From: Gautieria morchelliformis | Lineage: Eukaryota; Basidiomycota; Agaricomycetes; Gomphales; Gomphaceae | Assembly: GCA_015179125.1 (NCBI GenBank) | Contig: WHVA01000181.1 | Span: 1 to 64,000, forward strand | Length of the DNA stretch: 64,000 nt | Reading direction: 5' to 3' | Part shown: in pieces, positions 24,906 through 37,083 of the stretch | How the letters are laid out: each line of letters starts with the position of its first letter | Position numbering within the stretch: position 1 is the stretch's first letter | The notes under the pieces: generated by a model | What the model was told of the DNA's origin: nothing | Seen by the model: the letters and a program-made list of their open reading frames with translations, nothing else | Database searches by the model: none | Position numbers and translations under genes: made by a program

Positions 24906-25897
24906 TGAAGCCATTGTCGTGCGATTCGCCGCCTGCTACTGTACTTCCAGCTCCTCACTCGACTCATGAGTCATGATGCACGACCCGTGGTCATAGTACG
25001 ACAGCCGAGCACGAGGAGCATGCGTCGGCGGGGAGGGCCTGCGCCATGCCCGGGTGGTGGGTCGTGGCTACGTTCCCACACCTGATTTGTTGTTTTCGCG
25101 CCGTTGCACCTGGGCCCTCGCCTTGGGCCCTGATCAGGAAGTCGAAGCGGTCGGGTCGACTCGATGCCGAATAGGTCAGTGATGGTCCATGGAGGTAACT
25201 TACGGTGAGGTCATCACGATTGCATAAGACAAAGGCAATGCTGTGTGTCTGGATGCAATGCATGTTTCGTAGCACTGCTAAGCATGACGCAGCATGACAT
25301 GTCAGATATATCTACCTCTATCTAGATACAGGTAGATGAGTACCATACAGGAATACAACGCGCTACAACAAAACACCCTACACCCTAGTAGCCTACCACA
25401 GGCCCTTGAAGCACGATTCGCGTTCCACATCCGATGCGCAGACTATCACCCCGCCGCGGGTGGAACACGAAAATCATAACGCAGTGTAGTCTATAAGTAG
25501 TCTAGTCGATCGATCCGCCTGGCAAGGTCGACACGCGCCACCGTACTAATATGGCAATGTATATTTCCTTTTTTATACTCACAGTAAAGTCTATGCCTAT
25601 TTAGTTATCTTATTCTAGTTGAATTTGGCAAGTAGGTATGTAATTAATTGCAGGAAACTGCAAGAAGTTTCCTTCATCAGCAAGTCATTCTCCAAACAAG
25701 TGATATTTGTAATATATTGATGGTACACATTAACCGGTAGACAACAAATTTTGCGTGGCTTCCATAATATTTCTGCCAGCCCAAAGACAAGGAAATAAAA
25801 TAGTAAATAGTATGTTGATTCTGTGGCCCATGGAGTTAACTGTCGGAGCACTTGAGTGTTGAATATAAAATCAGGAAAGCTGCCGGACTGACCTGAG
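24906..25897. other. gene-poor spacer
   Basis: Nothing recognisable. The right half (25560-25860) is AT-rich and contains only short frames. Confidence 0.35.
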
Positions 25898-27070
25898 TTA
25901 TGATGCGTTTGCTGGTACTCGACTGCGCGAGAGCAGTTTCACCCAACGAGTTTTCTTGACCTCGTGCCGTTTGTTACCGAAGTAGCGCGGTGTGACGAAA
26001 CTCCATTCAAGGGAGCCAGAAATCCAGCTTTCCAGGCCCCGTAAGAAGGCTGCAACCTGGCTGTCGATCTCCGGACCGTAGGAAGGGAATTTCACCTTTG
26101 TTTCGATGTACTTGTCTAGGGCTGCACGGCACATATCTCCCGCGCGGTCCATGGCGCCCTGAAGGTCCAAGTTGTCATTGTTCATGATGATGGCAACAAG
26201 ATTGTGCATATCTCCCCGAGACTGCTCGACATTATAGGAGAATATGTCCTAGTAGCAGGAATCAGCCATGGGCAGCTTTTGAGCAGAACAACAGTGGCTC
26301 ACATTAGAGAAGGCGACAAAATCGTTGACACAGTCTTTCATTGTCTTCATTAGGGGATTTTCGATAACGTAGTCGGGGAGTTGCATGTCGAGGGAAAACT
26401 CGAGGAGATCAAAGAGGGGTTTGCAACCGCTGCTCAGGCGGCGCAAATCAATGTATGCCTCTGTGGTCGGAACTTCGTTGGTGTCACGATGACGAGCTTG
26501 TTGGTGGACGGCAACTAGGTACAGCTCTACATTCTCGATGCATCGAGCCTGCACCTCGGGACCCGCATCCGGGATACACCGAGTCCAGTAGCTGTGCGGC
26601 AGGGTGAGCGTGGGGCCAATCAGAAGAGTCGCAAACACCTACTCTCGGGTCAAAATGCTCGCATCGGACTCCAATTGAGGCTGCTCTTTGCCCCTGGTCT
26701 GGGTGGGTCGATATGACTCGGGAAAGTTCATGGCGTTCATGACAACATCCGCAAGGATTTCGGTATCTTTGGTCATCAGATCATCGGAGAGGTCATCCAA
26801 TAGGAAAAGGACCAGCATAAAATCGCAGATGATCCGGAAGCGTTCATCGCTGCATTGGTTGTAGCAGTATGCCGCCAATTGACCGGAGCCCAAACTGGCA
26901 ATATGGCGACGCATGTCTGCAGTGAACACACGACAGCCATTTTCAACCCATTTCTCTGAAACGGCGGCGATGGCATCCCCATTCTTGTGATAAGCTGCGG
27001 GGAAGGGGCAGTGGGATTGGAGGTCCGGAACTTGAAACGCGGTGACGGTAGAGCGACGGGGTACAACCAT
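25898..27070 (-). CDS. sesquiterpene synthase (protoilludene-synthase-like clade)
   Basis: Class I terpene cyclase expected to convert farnesyl diphosphate to a sesquiterpene. Exons 27070-26643, 26591-26303 and 26248-25898 give 355 aa, the usual length. The metal-binding Asp-rich motif is in FLLDDLSDDL and the NSE motif in NDIFSYNVEQSRGD, created exactly by the second splice. The C-terminal block, LEWSFVTPRYFG, is also typical. Exon 1 read without splicing hits an in-frame TAG after LTRE; removing a 51-nt GTAGGT..CACAG intron gives LTRDYWTRCIPDAG, the expected family sequence, so the gene is intact. The NVEQ.RGD context resembles basidiomycete clade III enzymes, which often make delta-6-protoilludene; the product itself cannot be read from sequence. 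No P450 or other biosynthetic gene adjoins it. Confidence 0.9.
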
Positions 27071-29652
27071 TGTGCGAAGTAGCTGTTGTAGAGAGAAGAT
27101 GTAGTAGCTAGAAGGCGAGGAAGTAGTGAGTGAGATGAGGAGTATTGACCTTGGTACGCCGCTCTTTATAGAGACGCGAATGAGTTCAGCGCACACCATC
27201 TCTGTACCGTTGGTTCGACCTCCGGATGCTCAGCATGCAAGGGGTGCAGGGTTGACGCCGAGTTCTATTTCGCAAAAAAAAATTCCCCGGTATATCCTTT
27301 CCTGGTACATGTGGAGCAGAATCAGTACCATCATTATGCGTCAGCGAAGCTGACTTTAGGTGCATGCCAAAGTCAACGAGATATTGTATGTGCTTCGCTA
27401 TCCATGGGAGTATTTGCCGATTCACTCTCAAGATGACGACGAAGCAAGTTACAGAAGCAATATTGTGGCACCGGACATAGGCCGGCGGGAGAAAGCGCCA
27501 CGAGAGTCTACTGGTCTTGTCCTGGAGTGTTGAGAGGTCGTCAGCTGCGCAGATACGATGACGTTGCTTACTCAGGGACGAGCGTGTACAGAAATCGATC
27601 CAATAATTGCTCAAGAAATTATAGACGGCCAGTGGGCGGGCTAGGCGCATGACTCGCATCAGCGCCGAGCACAAGCGTCGGAAATGCTTGTTCGTCAGGA
27701 TGCTAGTCGGTCCGAATTGCAGTGCGCTTAGCGGGGACGCACAGGACATTGCTGAGAGCTTTGGCGCTGTTGCTGAAGACCGCTGGGCGCTCTTTCCAGG
27801 AATCGCGGGGGTAAGGCGGCGCTTCTTGTAAATCACCGTCAGTTGAGCCCTGTTTGTACCGGGCGCGTAACGGCGCGGCTTCCGGCGAGCTTCTGAACCG
27901 TACAGCCAGCATCGTCATATACAGCTTACCTTGCTGTAGCATAAGTGCTAAATTATTGATGGCCAGGTATTCCGCACTGGCGAGTCTGCTGAACGCGCGG
28001 CTGAGCACTCACGTGAGTCCGATGTCGGGCAATCAACTTGTGGGGAAGATTTTCCATCTGAATAATCTGGCACGTAACAAGCCGACCGCGCCGCGATGTG
28101 TTCAAAGCGCGAGGGTTTAGAACATCCATATATCCCCTTGCAGCATATTCATTACGGGGGGCTTTTTTTTCGGCAACCCCATGTAGACTGTAAACGTTCA
28201 GTGTAACTAGTGCCAGTTAGCGCTCAGCGCTTCATCTATTATCTAGCAGCAGCGCCTTTCGTACTTCGTGTTCTCTCTGGTTTAATTCCTGGTAGAAATC
28301 TGATCTTTCAACCAGCGCAAGAAGCCAACAGTAGTGATATCTAAGCCTTGGACCCGTTCTGCTCAGAACAGTCTTGATACCATCAAACTGGGAGTCGTTA
28401 CGTGATTAGGTTGCAATCAAACTGATGGAATGCCCTTAGCCTAAGTTGTTTTGGAACTTGCATATACTTTTAGCATAGGAATAGCATGTGTAACCGTAAT
28501 CGAAGAGATTTTCACCAGCTACCAAAATTCACTCATCTCATGCACAAGATGAACACAGCTCGGCGAAGATGTCAAGTCAATAAGATCTAACCATAGTATT
28601 GTTCAGTAGTACCAACTATGATGGACTGACCGGTGGACTTCATGCGCCAGCTGGGGCTGGTCTTAGAAAAGGCCAGAGACAGCTACTTGGCAAATGACAG
28701 GACCAGGGACTTATTGTAATCCGATGGCAAATTACAATGCTTACTACTATGCATCGTATGACACTCTTCACCGTGAAGAAAGTGTCCGACGAGGCATAGT
28801 ATTACGCGCTGATCAGTGACAAGCCTTTTTCCTAACTTCCACTTGGAGAATGGGAATGGGTTGATGCTTAAGCGACGCATGTGAGCTGGCCCGTAGATTT
28901 AGGTCGTCGGCTGCTATATGCTCCATGCATTCAGAATAATCAAAGGATCTGAGCGCTCAAAGCCACGCAGTAGTATATGTGAGCTCCCCGTTACCGGCGG
29001 TTCATGATTGTGCCCCAGTCCTATTCTCCAATACTCAGGGAACCACAGTTAGGATGATTAAGGAAGGTCCTTACGGGTATCACTCATCGACGCCTGTTCA
29101 AAGCTAAATCTTGTGGAAAATCTGGAAAAGCTAGCGTTCTCTCTAGATAAAACTAAGTGATCGCGTAAATACCAGGTTGTGCGTAACTGGCGACTCACAA
29201 TTTGCAAGCAGACGAGGTAAACCCTCGATTCTATCGATTTTGTAGCACTAGGGCTTTGCCAAGGCCCGCATCATAGACGCCGAGATAATTGAACTTTGGA
29301 GTCCAAGGATAGACGCCAAAGCCTTGGAATAAATTTAAAATGAATCTGCGAGCGCGCGTGTCAGCGTTGCTCACAGTAGCGCCATAGAGTTACGTTTTGT
29401 GGTCCGGCTACGGGAAACGATCTTCAAGTTGCAGCATATGGATATATTATCCCGAGAATCCTTAATATTTGAAGGGAAGTGTCAGGCAAGTTGACTTAAG
29501 CTAGGCCCTGGAGCATTAATGTGTGGGGGGCTAACGTAAGGAAGGTGTCACGCTGTCGTCACATTTTGGATGTGACAGGCGTAATTAGGCCTATGACCAT
29601 TCGCAGTGGAAAACCGACATAACCAACTCCATTTCTGGCCTCACTTCACAGG
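27071..29652. other. long spacer without assignable gene
   Basis: A minus-strand frame of 216 codons (27186-27836) and an overlapping one (27703-28008) are open, but they lack motifs, clear starts or conserved partners, so I do not call them. The stretch 28140-29600 has only short frames. A run of T at about 28163 is unremarkable. Confidence 0.35.
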
Positions 29653-30791
29653 ATGCCAGCTGCGCCGTTAGCAAAAGCTCACCTAGCACAGTACACCATT
29701 AAGACGTAAGCAGTCTAACTGTTGGTCCGTATCCACGAAGTGTCACCTCAGATAGCTCGGATGTTCTCGCTGAAGTGCGAGTGAATGTCCTCGAAGAGGG
29801 AACAGATAATGTTCTGTGGTTTAAGGTATGTACGTGCTCCACTTATTCTATCCTTGTATCATATCGATATGTCGTTTTTGTATAGGAAAGGGTCATGACG
29901 CAGGACGAGATTGTTGAGAGCGTGGTGGTAGGTTGTACCCTGTGGCAGTCTTCTCACGTTCATGGCCTCCCCAGGACAGTGCAACAAGCTCCCTGCGGTG
30001 GTCTATCCACCGTCCTAAACGTGGCTGGTATCTTCGAGTCCGATCCCCATCCTTCCCACCAGGCACTTTCATCCCTCTCATTCCACCAGCCCCAAAGCCA
30101 GCCCCAGCTTCCGTGACTGTGGGAACTATACCGACCATTAGGACACCTGAGCATCTCGATGGAACACTCACGTTTTCAGTACGCACTTCTCGGCCTACAC
30201 CGGAGAAAGCGTCACCAGGCGAAGTGCGCATCAACGTTAACACGCACTCCTACCCGCCTACACCACCTGTTGCACCATCACCGTCTTCCTCTCAGACCCT
30301 CTCTGTACCGTCACCTCATGAAATCAAAGCAAAACTACACGCAATCACGCCCCAGAATCCCACCACTGTCACACATTTCGTCTTCTACCCTTCCTTACCC
30401 CTTCCTACATCCACTACCTTGTCTCCAGCACCTTTCGCTTTCTTTTCTCGCGCGTTAGCTTACGTCACACCGTCCCTTCCTATTCGATCGACGGCGTCAT
30501 TTACGCTCGCGCCCTCCACGCCCCAGGTGGGAAATATGGCTGTGCCACTCTTAACCTTCACGGATCGCACGCCAACGTTCTCCGTGCTTACTACGGGCTT
30601 GCTTGAGATCAACAAGGGGATTGAGCGCCAGCTGGGTGTTGATCCCGGGTTTTGGGTGGCAGTTGCGCTGGCGTACCTCGAATTTCTGACAGAGAGAGAC
30701 GTGAGTGGGGCATGTGTGGTGGTGGTGCAAATCATAGTTGACGTCATTTCCTATCAATACACAGTCTTATCTCGCGGCCGCGAACGGGTGA
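29653..30791 (+). CDS. conserved hypothetical protein with internal frame jump
   Basis: An ATG at 29653 opens MPAAPLAKAHLAQYTIKT. After a short intron follows VTSDSSDVLAEVRVNVLEEG and NVLWFK, then after a 60-nt intron ERVMTQDEIVESVV. A long open stretch then runs SRSWPPQDSATSS, RWSIHRPKRGWYLRVRSP, a Pro/Ser/Thr-rich middle, and FWVAVALAYLEFLTERD, where a last intron leads to SYLAAANG and stop. I recall this layout as a conserved basidiomycete protein with no function. Between VESVV and FSRSW the frame shifts; dropping 17 nt (29932-29948) restores it. That is too short for a normal intron, so a small insertion, assembly error or pseudogenisation must be considered. Length would be about 330 aa. 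Confidence 0.55.
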
Positions 30792-30891
30792 CGTGACGAT
30801 GACGGAATAAGTCATATGGGCGGCGAGTTCTTGGAGGTTCAGGTAATCTACTTTGTTCGCGATATCTGTAGAACATCTCACAAGAGCCAAT

Positions 30892-31300
30892 ATTCTAGGT
30901 CACTCTGTCTCAAAGCTGTTGCAGCGTATTCAGAAGTAGAAATGTCCCGCCCTCTATTTTATTCCATCACAATTAATCTATTTTCCATTCTCGAACTCAT
31001 CAGTGTTCAGTGTTACGGGTGATTGAATTTATTCTAGGTCAGTCTGTCTCAAAAGCTGATGCAGCGTATTCAGAAGTACACATGTCCCGCCCTCTATTTT
31101 ATTCCATCACAATTAATCTATCTTCCATACTCGAACTCATCAGTGTTCAGTGTTACGATTGAATTTATTCTAGGTCAGTCAATCTCAAAAGCTGATGCAG
31201 CGTATTCAGAAGTAACTCCATTTTATTCCATCAAAATTACACAATCTATCTTTCATACTCGAAAACTCATCAGTGTTCAGTGTTACCGGTGGTTGAATTT
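30892..31300. repeat. three tandem copies of a ~136-bp unit
   Basis: Units start at about 30892, 31031 and 31167, each beginning ATTCTAGGTCA and ending GATTGAATTT or GGTTGAATTT. Shared internal strings are GCAGCGTATTCAGAAGTA and CATCAGTGTTCAGTGTTAC. The third unit runs directly into R1 copy 2. The R1 copy at 61085 carries a single version of the unit's end at 61640-61690, so the repeat probably arose by local amplification of an R1 end. Confidence 0.85.
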
Positions 31301-31984
31301 ATCCACATCCGGATTCGGCTTATTCACAGCAAGTAATAATACGAGCGTAAAGGGATACTTATCGGCCACTCGATCAAAATTTAGAGTGAAGCACGGTGCT
31401 GAGCCTAGAGCTTTTGTTGGCACATCTGCGTATACTCGTGTGCATAGACTGTACGGCGCTCGCATGGAGTATAAATATATGGTATGCTACGCGTGCGACG
31501 GGAATATCAGTGTCCGTCGTGATCAGGTACGTCGCGCTCTCAGTTTAACTCATTTTAATGCAATGTCGGGCTCTATCCAGGCCAAACGTTGCTGATACTC
31601 GTGAGCATCACAATAGGGTCTTGCGTACTTGCGTCTGACGGGGTGTTCGAGGGGGTCATGGGTTCATGGCATTCCCACTGGGTTTTTTATCGCTATGAGC
31701 TGCCAGCCCCCTGATCCTGCCACGGATTTTCTCTAGGGTACATGTATTCCTTGGACTTCCACTTAGTGTACTTGTCATTCCACAGACTGTATGCACTCTC
31801 TAGCTCTCCCCCTTTTTTTTTCAGATCCAAGTTATTGTCTTTTGGGGCACGACCCTGTGTAAGATGCGTCTACAAATACCCGGTCAACGATGCACTCTCT
31901 TTTTAGCAGGCGGGTGCCTCGTCGGATGCCCGCCGGTCTCCCTAAACCACTCACAAACATGCAAGGCGCCCGAAGGCCACCACA
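31301..31984 (-). repeat. dispersed repeat R1, copy 2
   Basis: Reverse-complement match to 61085-61640: GGGTACATGTATTCCTTGG, the CTCAGTTTAACTCATTTTAA segment and GGAATATCAGTGTCC all recur. It ends beside the 3' flank of DUF6533 copy B, at CACCACAATTCAAATAA. A poly-T tract at about 31810-31825 interrupts it. Confidence 0.65.
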
Positions 31985-34900
31985 ATTCAAATAAATTATG
32001 AGGAGGGTCAAATTTGAAATGTCACAGAATATATATGTATCTACAGGTTTTTGATGGTATAGGTTGGCCAGAGTGAGCAGATAGCCACATAAGTTGCTGC
32101 ATGTTGCTCTGCTAGTAGGTTTGTATTGGAATCGTGGTTATGATGCATTAGCTTGGATGCTGTCATTAAGCCTCTGCCATTCTTCCAGATCCTACCGAAC
32201 CATTAACCAGTGCCTGAAAGAGACACTAACTGCTCACCAGAGGCGACCTGCCTGGCCATTTCTACATCTCCAGGGCCTCCAGTCGTGCGAGGAAACTCAG
32301 CCAACTCTATCCCAGCTGACCCACCCTCTTCAGGTGACTGCTGGCCTTCCTGATCAACCACATTGTCCTCCACATTCTCAGGATTAAAATCCTCCTGGGT
32401 CAAGTGAGGGTTCCCAAATTCAGCCACTATACCATTGTGAACACTTTGTCTGGCTGCTTGGAAGCTGGAGAATGAAAGAGAGGGTAATGAGGGGCTGTTA
32501 AGTCGACTGTGTCTCTCTTTGAGAGTTAGATGGAACCGGCAGATGATAATTATTGATAAGCTGGTTATGCCCTGTAAGTACCATCATGTCTTTCTTCTTA
32601 AATTGGTGGGAAGTACCTGTTCTGAAGGTAGCCTAAGATGGCTTGAAGACTTGGCTTTATGCCATAAAGCAGTGGAAGTTAGCCATTATTTTATCATGAT
32701 GAATGTATTACATACCCTCAATACCTGAAATATAAAAGAAGACTGAGTAAGCCCTCAAAGCTCAATGTCTTGATAAGTAACAATACCTCAGCTGTGACAG
32801 CATTAGCCAAAGTAATTGTAAGCACAAATCTAAATATGAATCAACATATGCAATATCATAGGAATAATGTTCCATACCCATATCTGACAAAGCCTTACCT
32901 GTAGATTAGTGATATGTTCATATACATAAACCATATGTTGTATGCTGACCTTGGTAAATCACTAGACTAATGAGAGATTTCTTATCCCAAATCTCACCTT
33001 TCCACCAAAGCCTCAGGGTTTGAAATGAGCTCAGAATGGTTACTATCACAACTCCAGTGTCATAAAGGATTACAGCAACATTAGTGGTGGTCTTCACTGT
33101 CAAATGTATTCAGAGACAAAGGGCAAATGCAGGTCCCTGGATCTTACACCTGAAGAATTTGTTAGTATAAATCTAAGCAGAAAGTCCTAGTCAGTACTGA
33201 CAAAGTCAATGTATTACTTTGTGAACTAGTGGGAGTGCAGTTGTCCAAAATAGACCGGTACTTATCCAATTAAATGAGCTTATGCTCTTTATACAAAGTC
33301 TGCACAGGGACATACCACTTCAATGACAATAGAACCAAGCATAATCAGGCCAAGAATACCCCAAACTCTTTGATTCCGAAGAGAAATAGCATAGGTGCGA
33401 GCTAGCAGAAGGCCTAGATAATAAAATGTGTTGATCCTTCTACCTGAGAAATATATGGTTATAATCACTCACCCTGTACACTAATCACAGCAGAAACCTG
33501 TAAAGCACCAACTAGGTGACTTATAGTATAACATTTCCTTCAAACATATGAGTCTCTAGGTTGCTACTTCATAAAGAATGCAAGTCATACTAGATCCTCA
33601 TTCAAATCAGTAAGGGCTGTTACACATGAGAGCATGTTCCAATATACCTCAAGGGACACGTTAGATAAATCAACATATATGACAAGAAGAAACACAACCA
33701 TGGGCAGGTAACGAGCGAATAAATAGAGAATGGTGCCAACTTTGACGGTCTTGCACCAAATGTGCTTGATCTCCGATGGCAGTGTGAGAAGAGTGTCGTA
33801 GACGAGCAGTGCTGTATAACAAGCTATGGAAATCGTGGAATTAGACGGGGGATATGTACGCATACCAAACGCTGCGATGATGACGGCGTTGCTCGCAAAG
33901 CTAGAGTTCAGGTAAGTTCTCCTGCATCCCACTCAATGTGGCAAGTACATACTTGTCTGATAGTACCTGTATTTCAGCCGAGGGGTCCGCCTGAGACATG
34001 ATAGAGGAAGAAAAACTGGAGTGTAGACGAGGAACTAAGTTTTGCGTAGCGATGTGGGGTTGGAGTAGCAAATCGCGCAAGGTGTATATATAAGATTCTG
34101 TCTGGCCATGGGTGCTTCCAGGCCAACAGATATTCACAACATCCCATCAGTGCCGAGGCATGGCACAACTTGCAATATACGGATGGCCTGATAGAAGAAA
34201 AGAATTAAATTTAGTAATGCAACAAAGAAGCCTCATCGAGCGAGTAATCGAGGCTTGGCTTCTCGCCAGGAGTTGGTTACTACCCTCGATTTGCCTACGC
34301 GGAATGCATTTGAAACTTATTGTCCTGCAAGCACACTTAGCACACATTGTCAACTCGTTGTGCGGTGTTAGCATAACGACAAATGCAAACCAACTGCGCC
34401 AAAGCTCACTGATGTGCATTAAGATCACGCACCTCCAGTGGGCTGCCTAGGATGGGAACACGAGGAAGTGAGACGGTATGGGAGATGTAGCGCAATCGCC
34501 ATAGTTTTCATGTGTCTGTAATTCTATAGCGACGTTGGATGATCTCTGCACACATACCAACTCGTGTCAATGTTGCTGGATATAGCGACACCAGACATTT
34601 CTCAGTTGGCCGCATGCCCTGTACGACGCGGGAAGAGGTCGTATGAGGAGACCATCGAATTTCGACATGGGGAACAACGACTAGTAGCCACGATATTGTG
34701 CATTCGGTGTATTGGCTGTGACGGCGATGTAGATCTTGTTGTGGCCCGGGAATGGCTAGGAAGCTACTGAGGTGATCTGCGATGTATTTGCAGTATTGTT
34801 TAGTATGATATTATTAGAATGGGGACATGTAGCTGTCATGAATCATGTCCGTTGGAATACCAGTAACTGGTTGGGCCCAGAGTTAAATATAAACGACATC

Positions 34901-35060
34901 ATCCAGATGCACAACACATCCCCATCGAATCTCATAAACACTTATGGACCGGATAAGGACATCAGGAACCTACCAAACAAAGACAAACAGGCACGCCGAC
35001 GCCGGACTCGGCAGTTACAACGAGCAGCATGACACAGACAGACGACAAGTCTTGATATAA
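31985..35060 (-). repeat. duplicated unit B
   Basis: Inverted relative to A, D and E. It contains the DUF6533 3' flank, the gene, its TATA-like promoter, the noncoding upstream block (34170-34760) and the reverse complement of the CTGCTCGTTG.. stretch (about 34970-35040). It continues into the GC-rich partner gene at 35451, the best preserved of its kind. Confidence 0.65.
32203..33999 (-). CDS. DUF6533-family membrane protein, copy B
   Basis: The start codon at 33999 gives MSQADPSAEIQVLSDKYVL. A GTATGTACTT donor follows, and this intron would hold the two extra bases that otherwise put a stop after LPEL. Next come YTALLVYDTLLTLPSEIKHIW, KVGTILYLFARYLP, LLLARTYAISL and NQRVWGILGLIMLGS. Then VILYDTGVVIVTILSSFQTL and the tail AEFGNPHLTQEDFNPENVED, ending in LSGTG. 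The predicted product has several membrane segments and an acidic cytosolic-type tail. Function is unknown. The head-to-head partner is the GC-rich gene at 35451. The first splice is uncertain. Confidence 0.55.
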
Positions 35061-35450
35061 TCGTTTTTACATGGTACGCACATGTCGTCCCGTCCTTTCT
35101 GCCCACACCACCCACTCCCTCGTCTTTTTGCATTACCACCCATTTTACCCATCCACTCCAAACGTCAGTTCACCTCCTCACATAACACTAACAGCCTCCC
35201 CTCCCAGGCTTCATATCTCCCACCACCCTCTCCCGCCCACGGACATGAACCTATAACAATGTTTTCGCTGTGTTTACCAGTGGAGGGGATGGTCGGCTGT
35301 GTGTGTATGTGCCGGGTGTAGATAAGGCCAGCAAGAGGAACGAGCGGAGTACTTGTACGGTATTTCTCTTTGCATATTAACAGGCTGTCCACCCTGCATT
35401 AACCCGTTTGCTGCTTCTCCAGCACGTCTCGCATCCATCCATCCACCAGC

Positions 35451-36079
35451 ATGACGCAGATACAGACACAAGCAAAGACCCTGGAGACACGCCCCCACCC
35501 AGCCGATGGTATGTCCCGTTTCCCAGTCCCCTGTGTCTCGTATCGAACGCCACTCGCTGCCCCCTAGACTCCACCCTCCCAACCCTCACGTCCCGCACCG
35601 CCCTCCCACCCCGCGGCGGGCCCTTCCCGCCCTCATCCACCGGGCACGAGGTCATGAAGCTCTTCCCGTCCCGTCCCCCAAGCGGCGGCCCCTTCCCGCA
35701 GGACCCGCACGCCCACCGCGACGTGGGGGGCTTCCGCGTGGAGGATGCGCACTGCCCGTACGAGGCCTGTTCCCGGGGCGACCTCGAGAAGATTAAGCAG
35801 CTGGACCGGGAGCGCGGCCCCTGCGCATGCTGCGGGACGTCGGCGTGGTTCGGCGTTCAGGAGCGCGCGTTTTTCCGGGGCAGGGACGGGGCCGGGCGCG
35901 CGACAACACCGACGCCCCCAGACGGCGGGAGTACTTCAAGACGGTGCCCGCGCGGGAGTTCAGCCGCGCGGCCGAGCGCGAGTTTCGCGTCGGCGGGGAG
36001 CGCGTGCGTGCGATTGGCGTGGCGTGGCCCCCGCAAAGCGGCGCAGGGGGCTGAGGCTGGGGCCGGAGAGCGCGGCTGA
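35451..36079 (+). CDS. GC-rich hypothetical gene, best-preserved of three copies
   Basis: An ATG at 35451 gives MTQIQTQAKTLETRPHPAD. A GTATGT..CCCTAG intron (35509 to about 35568) leads to DSTLPTLTSRTALPPRGG, then PFPQDPHAHRDVGGFRVEDA and HCPYEACSRGDLEKIKQLDR. Both splice sites recur in the copies at 48630 and 57604, which supports a real gene. Further on, a different frame (REYFKTVPAREF, then FRVGGERVRAIGVAWPP) looks more conserved between copies, so another intron probably lies near 35850-35920 and the real end is later, near 36105. I do not recognise the family. GC content is far above the flanks. Confidence 0.4.
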
Positions 36080-36390
36080 CGTCGACGCTGCGCCTCTCGC
36101 CTGAGGGCCGTGTGCCAGACGCACGTGCGCACGTGCGCGCGTCGCCCCCCGGGTCGCCGCGCTGGCGCACTGCACATCCCCGCACCCGCACCCCCGCCCA
36201 CACACGCCGCCGCCCCCAACAGCCGCCCCTACCTCCGCACCCCCCCCACCTCTAACTCTACACCCGCAAGTCCCCCCTTTGCCCACCATTTGCCTACGGG
36301 CGTCGTGACGGGCTTACGTTGCCTACAGCAACCACGCATGCCCGAAGCACTCGTGCTCGGAAAGGCGCTCGAGGAGCTGACCCCGCCCCA

Positions 36391-37083
36391 TGTCGTCGTG
36401 CAGAGGCCTTCAAAAGGCAGTTCAGCTGCAACTGGGTGCCATTCGGTGTGTCGATATTGTAGCCGAACAATTGCTCTGGCTCCTTATTACTTCTTCAGTC
36501 CTTGGACAAGCTCAGCAACCCCGGACTCGGAGGCTCGCGGCCTTTCCCTTGGCAAGTACAACTGCTGTACTGGTCCTTTCGTCTTCTACCTATCTCCATT
36601 CATCTCAGAACCATCGTGTACAATGTATTACAGGTTCGCCAAATGGTTTTGTGTCCTCTACCAAAAATTATTGGTGTCCTCTAAATCGTCGGCAGCGGTG
36701 TCCTACAGCCACTCAAGTCGCACAAGCGGGCCAGGATGCGCTGCCCAAATCTCAATTGGAGACTTCTCAAATCCCCGAAAGCTCCAGCACAGCCTCATCA
36801 GAGGAGTCCACCTCTGCATTCCACGCTGATGAAACCCCCTTTATGGCCAATAATGGACGTCACCTCGATATCTCTCCCGCCCCCGCCTTTGCAACTAGGT
36901 GATCTCAGGGAACTTGTGTTTTCTAATATGACACCCGTAGGAGCCGTCCAGGCGGCCCTTGAATTTGTTCAGGTGACAACTGGGCTCCCTTGGTGGGGTA
37001 CCATTGTATTGACTACGATGTTGGTTCGGCTCGCCCTTGTTCATTTTGCGATTGAAAAAGTCCGAACCACGGCAGCCATGGCT
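36391..37083 (+). pseudogene. OXA1/YidC-family insertase, 5' fragment
   Basis: The segment QLGDLRELVFSNMTPVGAVQ, then TTGLPWWGTIVLTTMLVRLA and LVHFAIEKVRTTAAMAP, is the first membrane-helix region of mitochondrial Oxa1-type insertases, which place proteins into the inner membrane. A donor (GTGTGTGC) follows at 37084, but no downstream exon with the remaining helices appears before unrelated sequence. The Ser/Thr-rich upstream part (from about 36391) is in another frame, so either an intron or a lesion separates them. A normal Oxa1 has about 400 residues and five membrane spans; fewer than 120 recognisable residues remain. It was probably carried in by a rearrangement next to unit B. Confidence 0.55.

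Noticed and set aside
26639..26641. In-frame TAG taken as a disabling mutation of the terpene synthase
   Set aside because: It lies inside a GT-AG intron whose removal gives the expected family sequence.
27186..28008. Overlapping minus-strand frames of 216 and 101 codons next to the terpene synthase
   Set aside because: No motif, no clear start or splice logic, and no similarity I recognise to P450s or other cluster enzymes.
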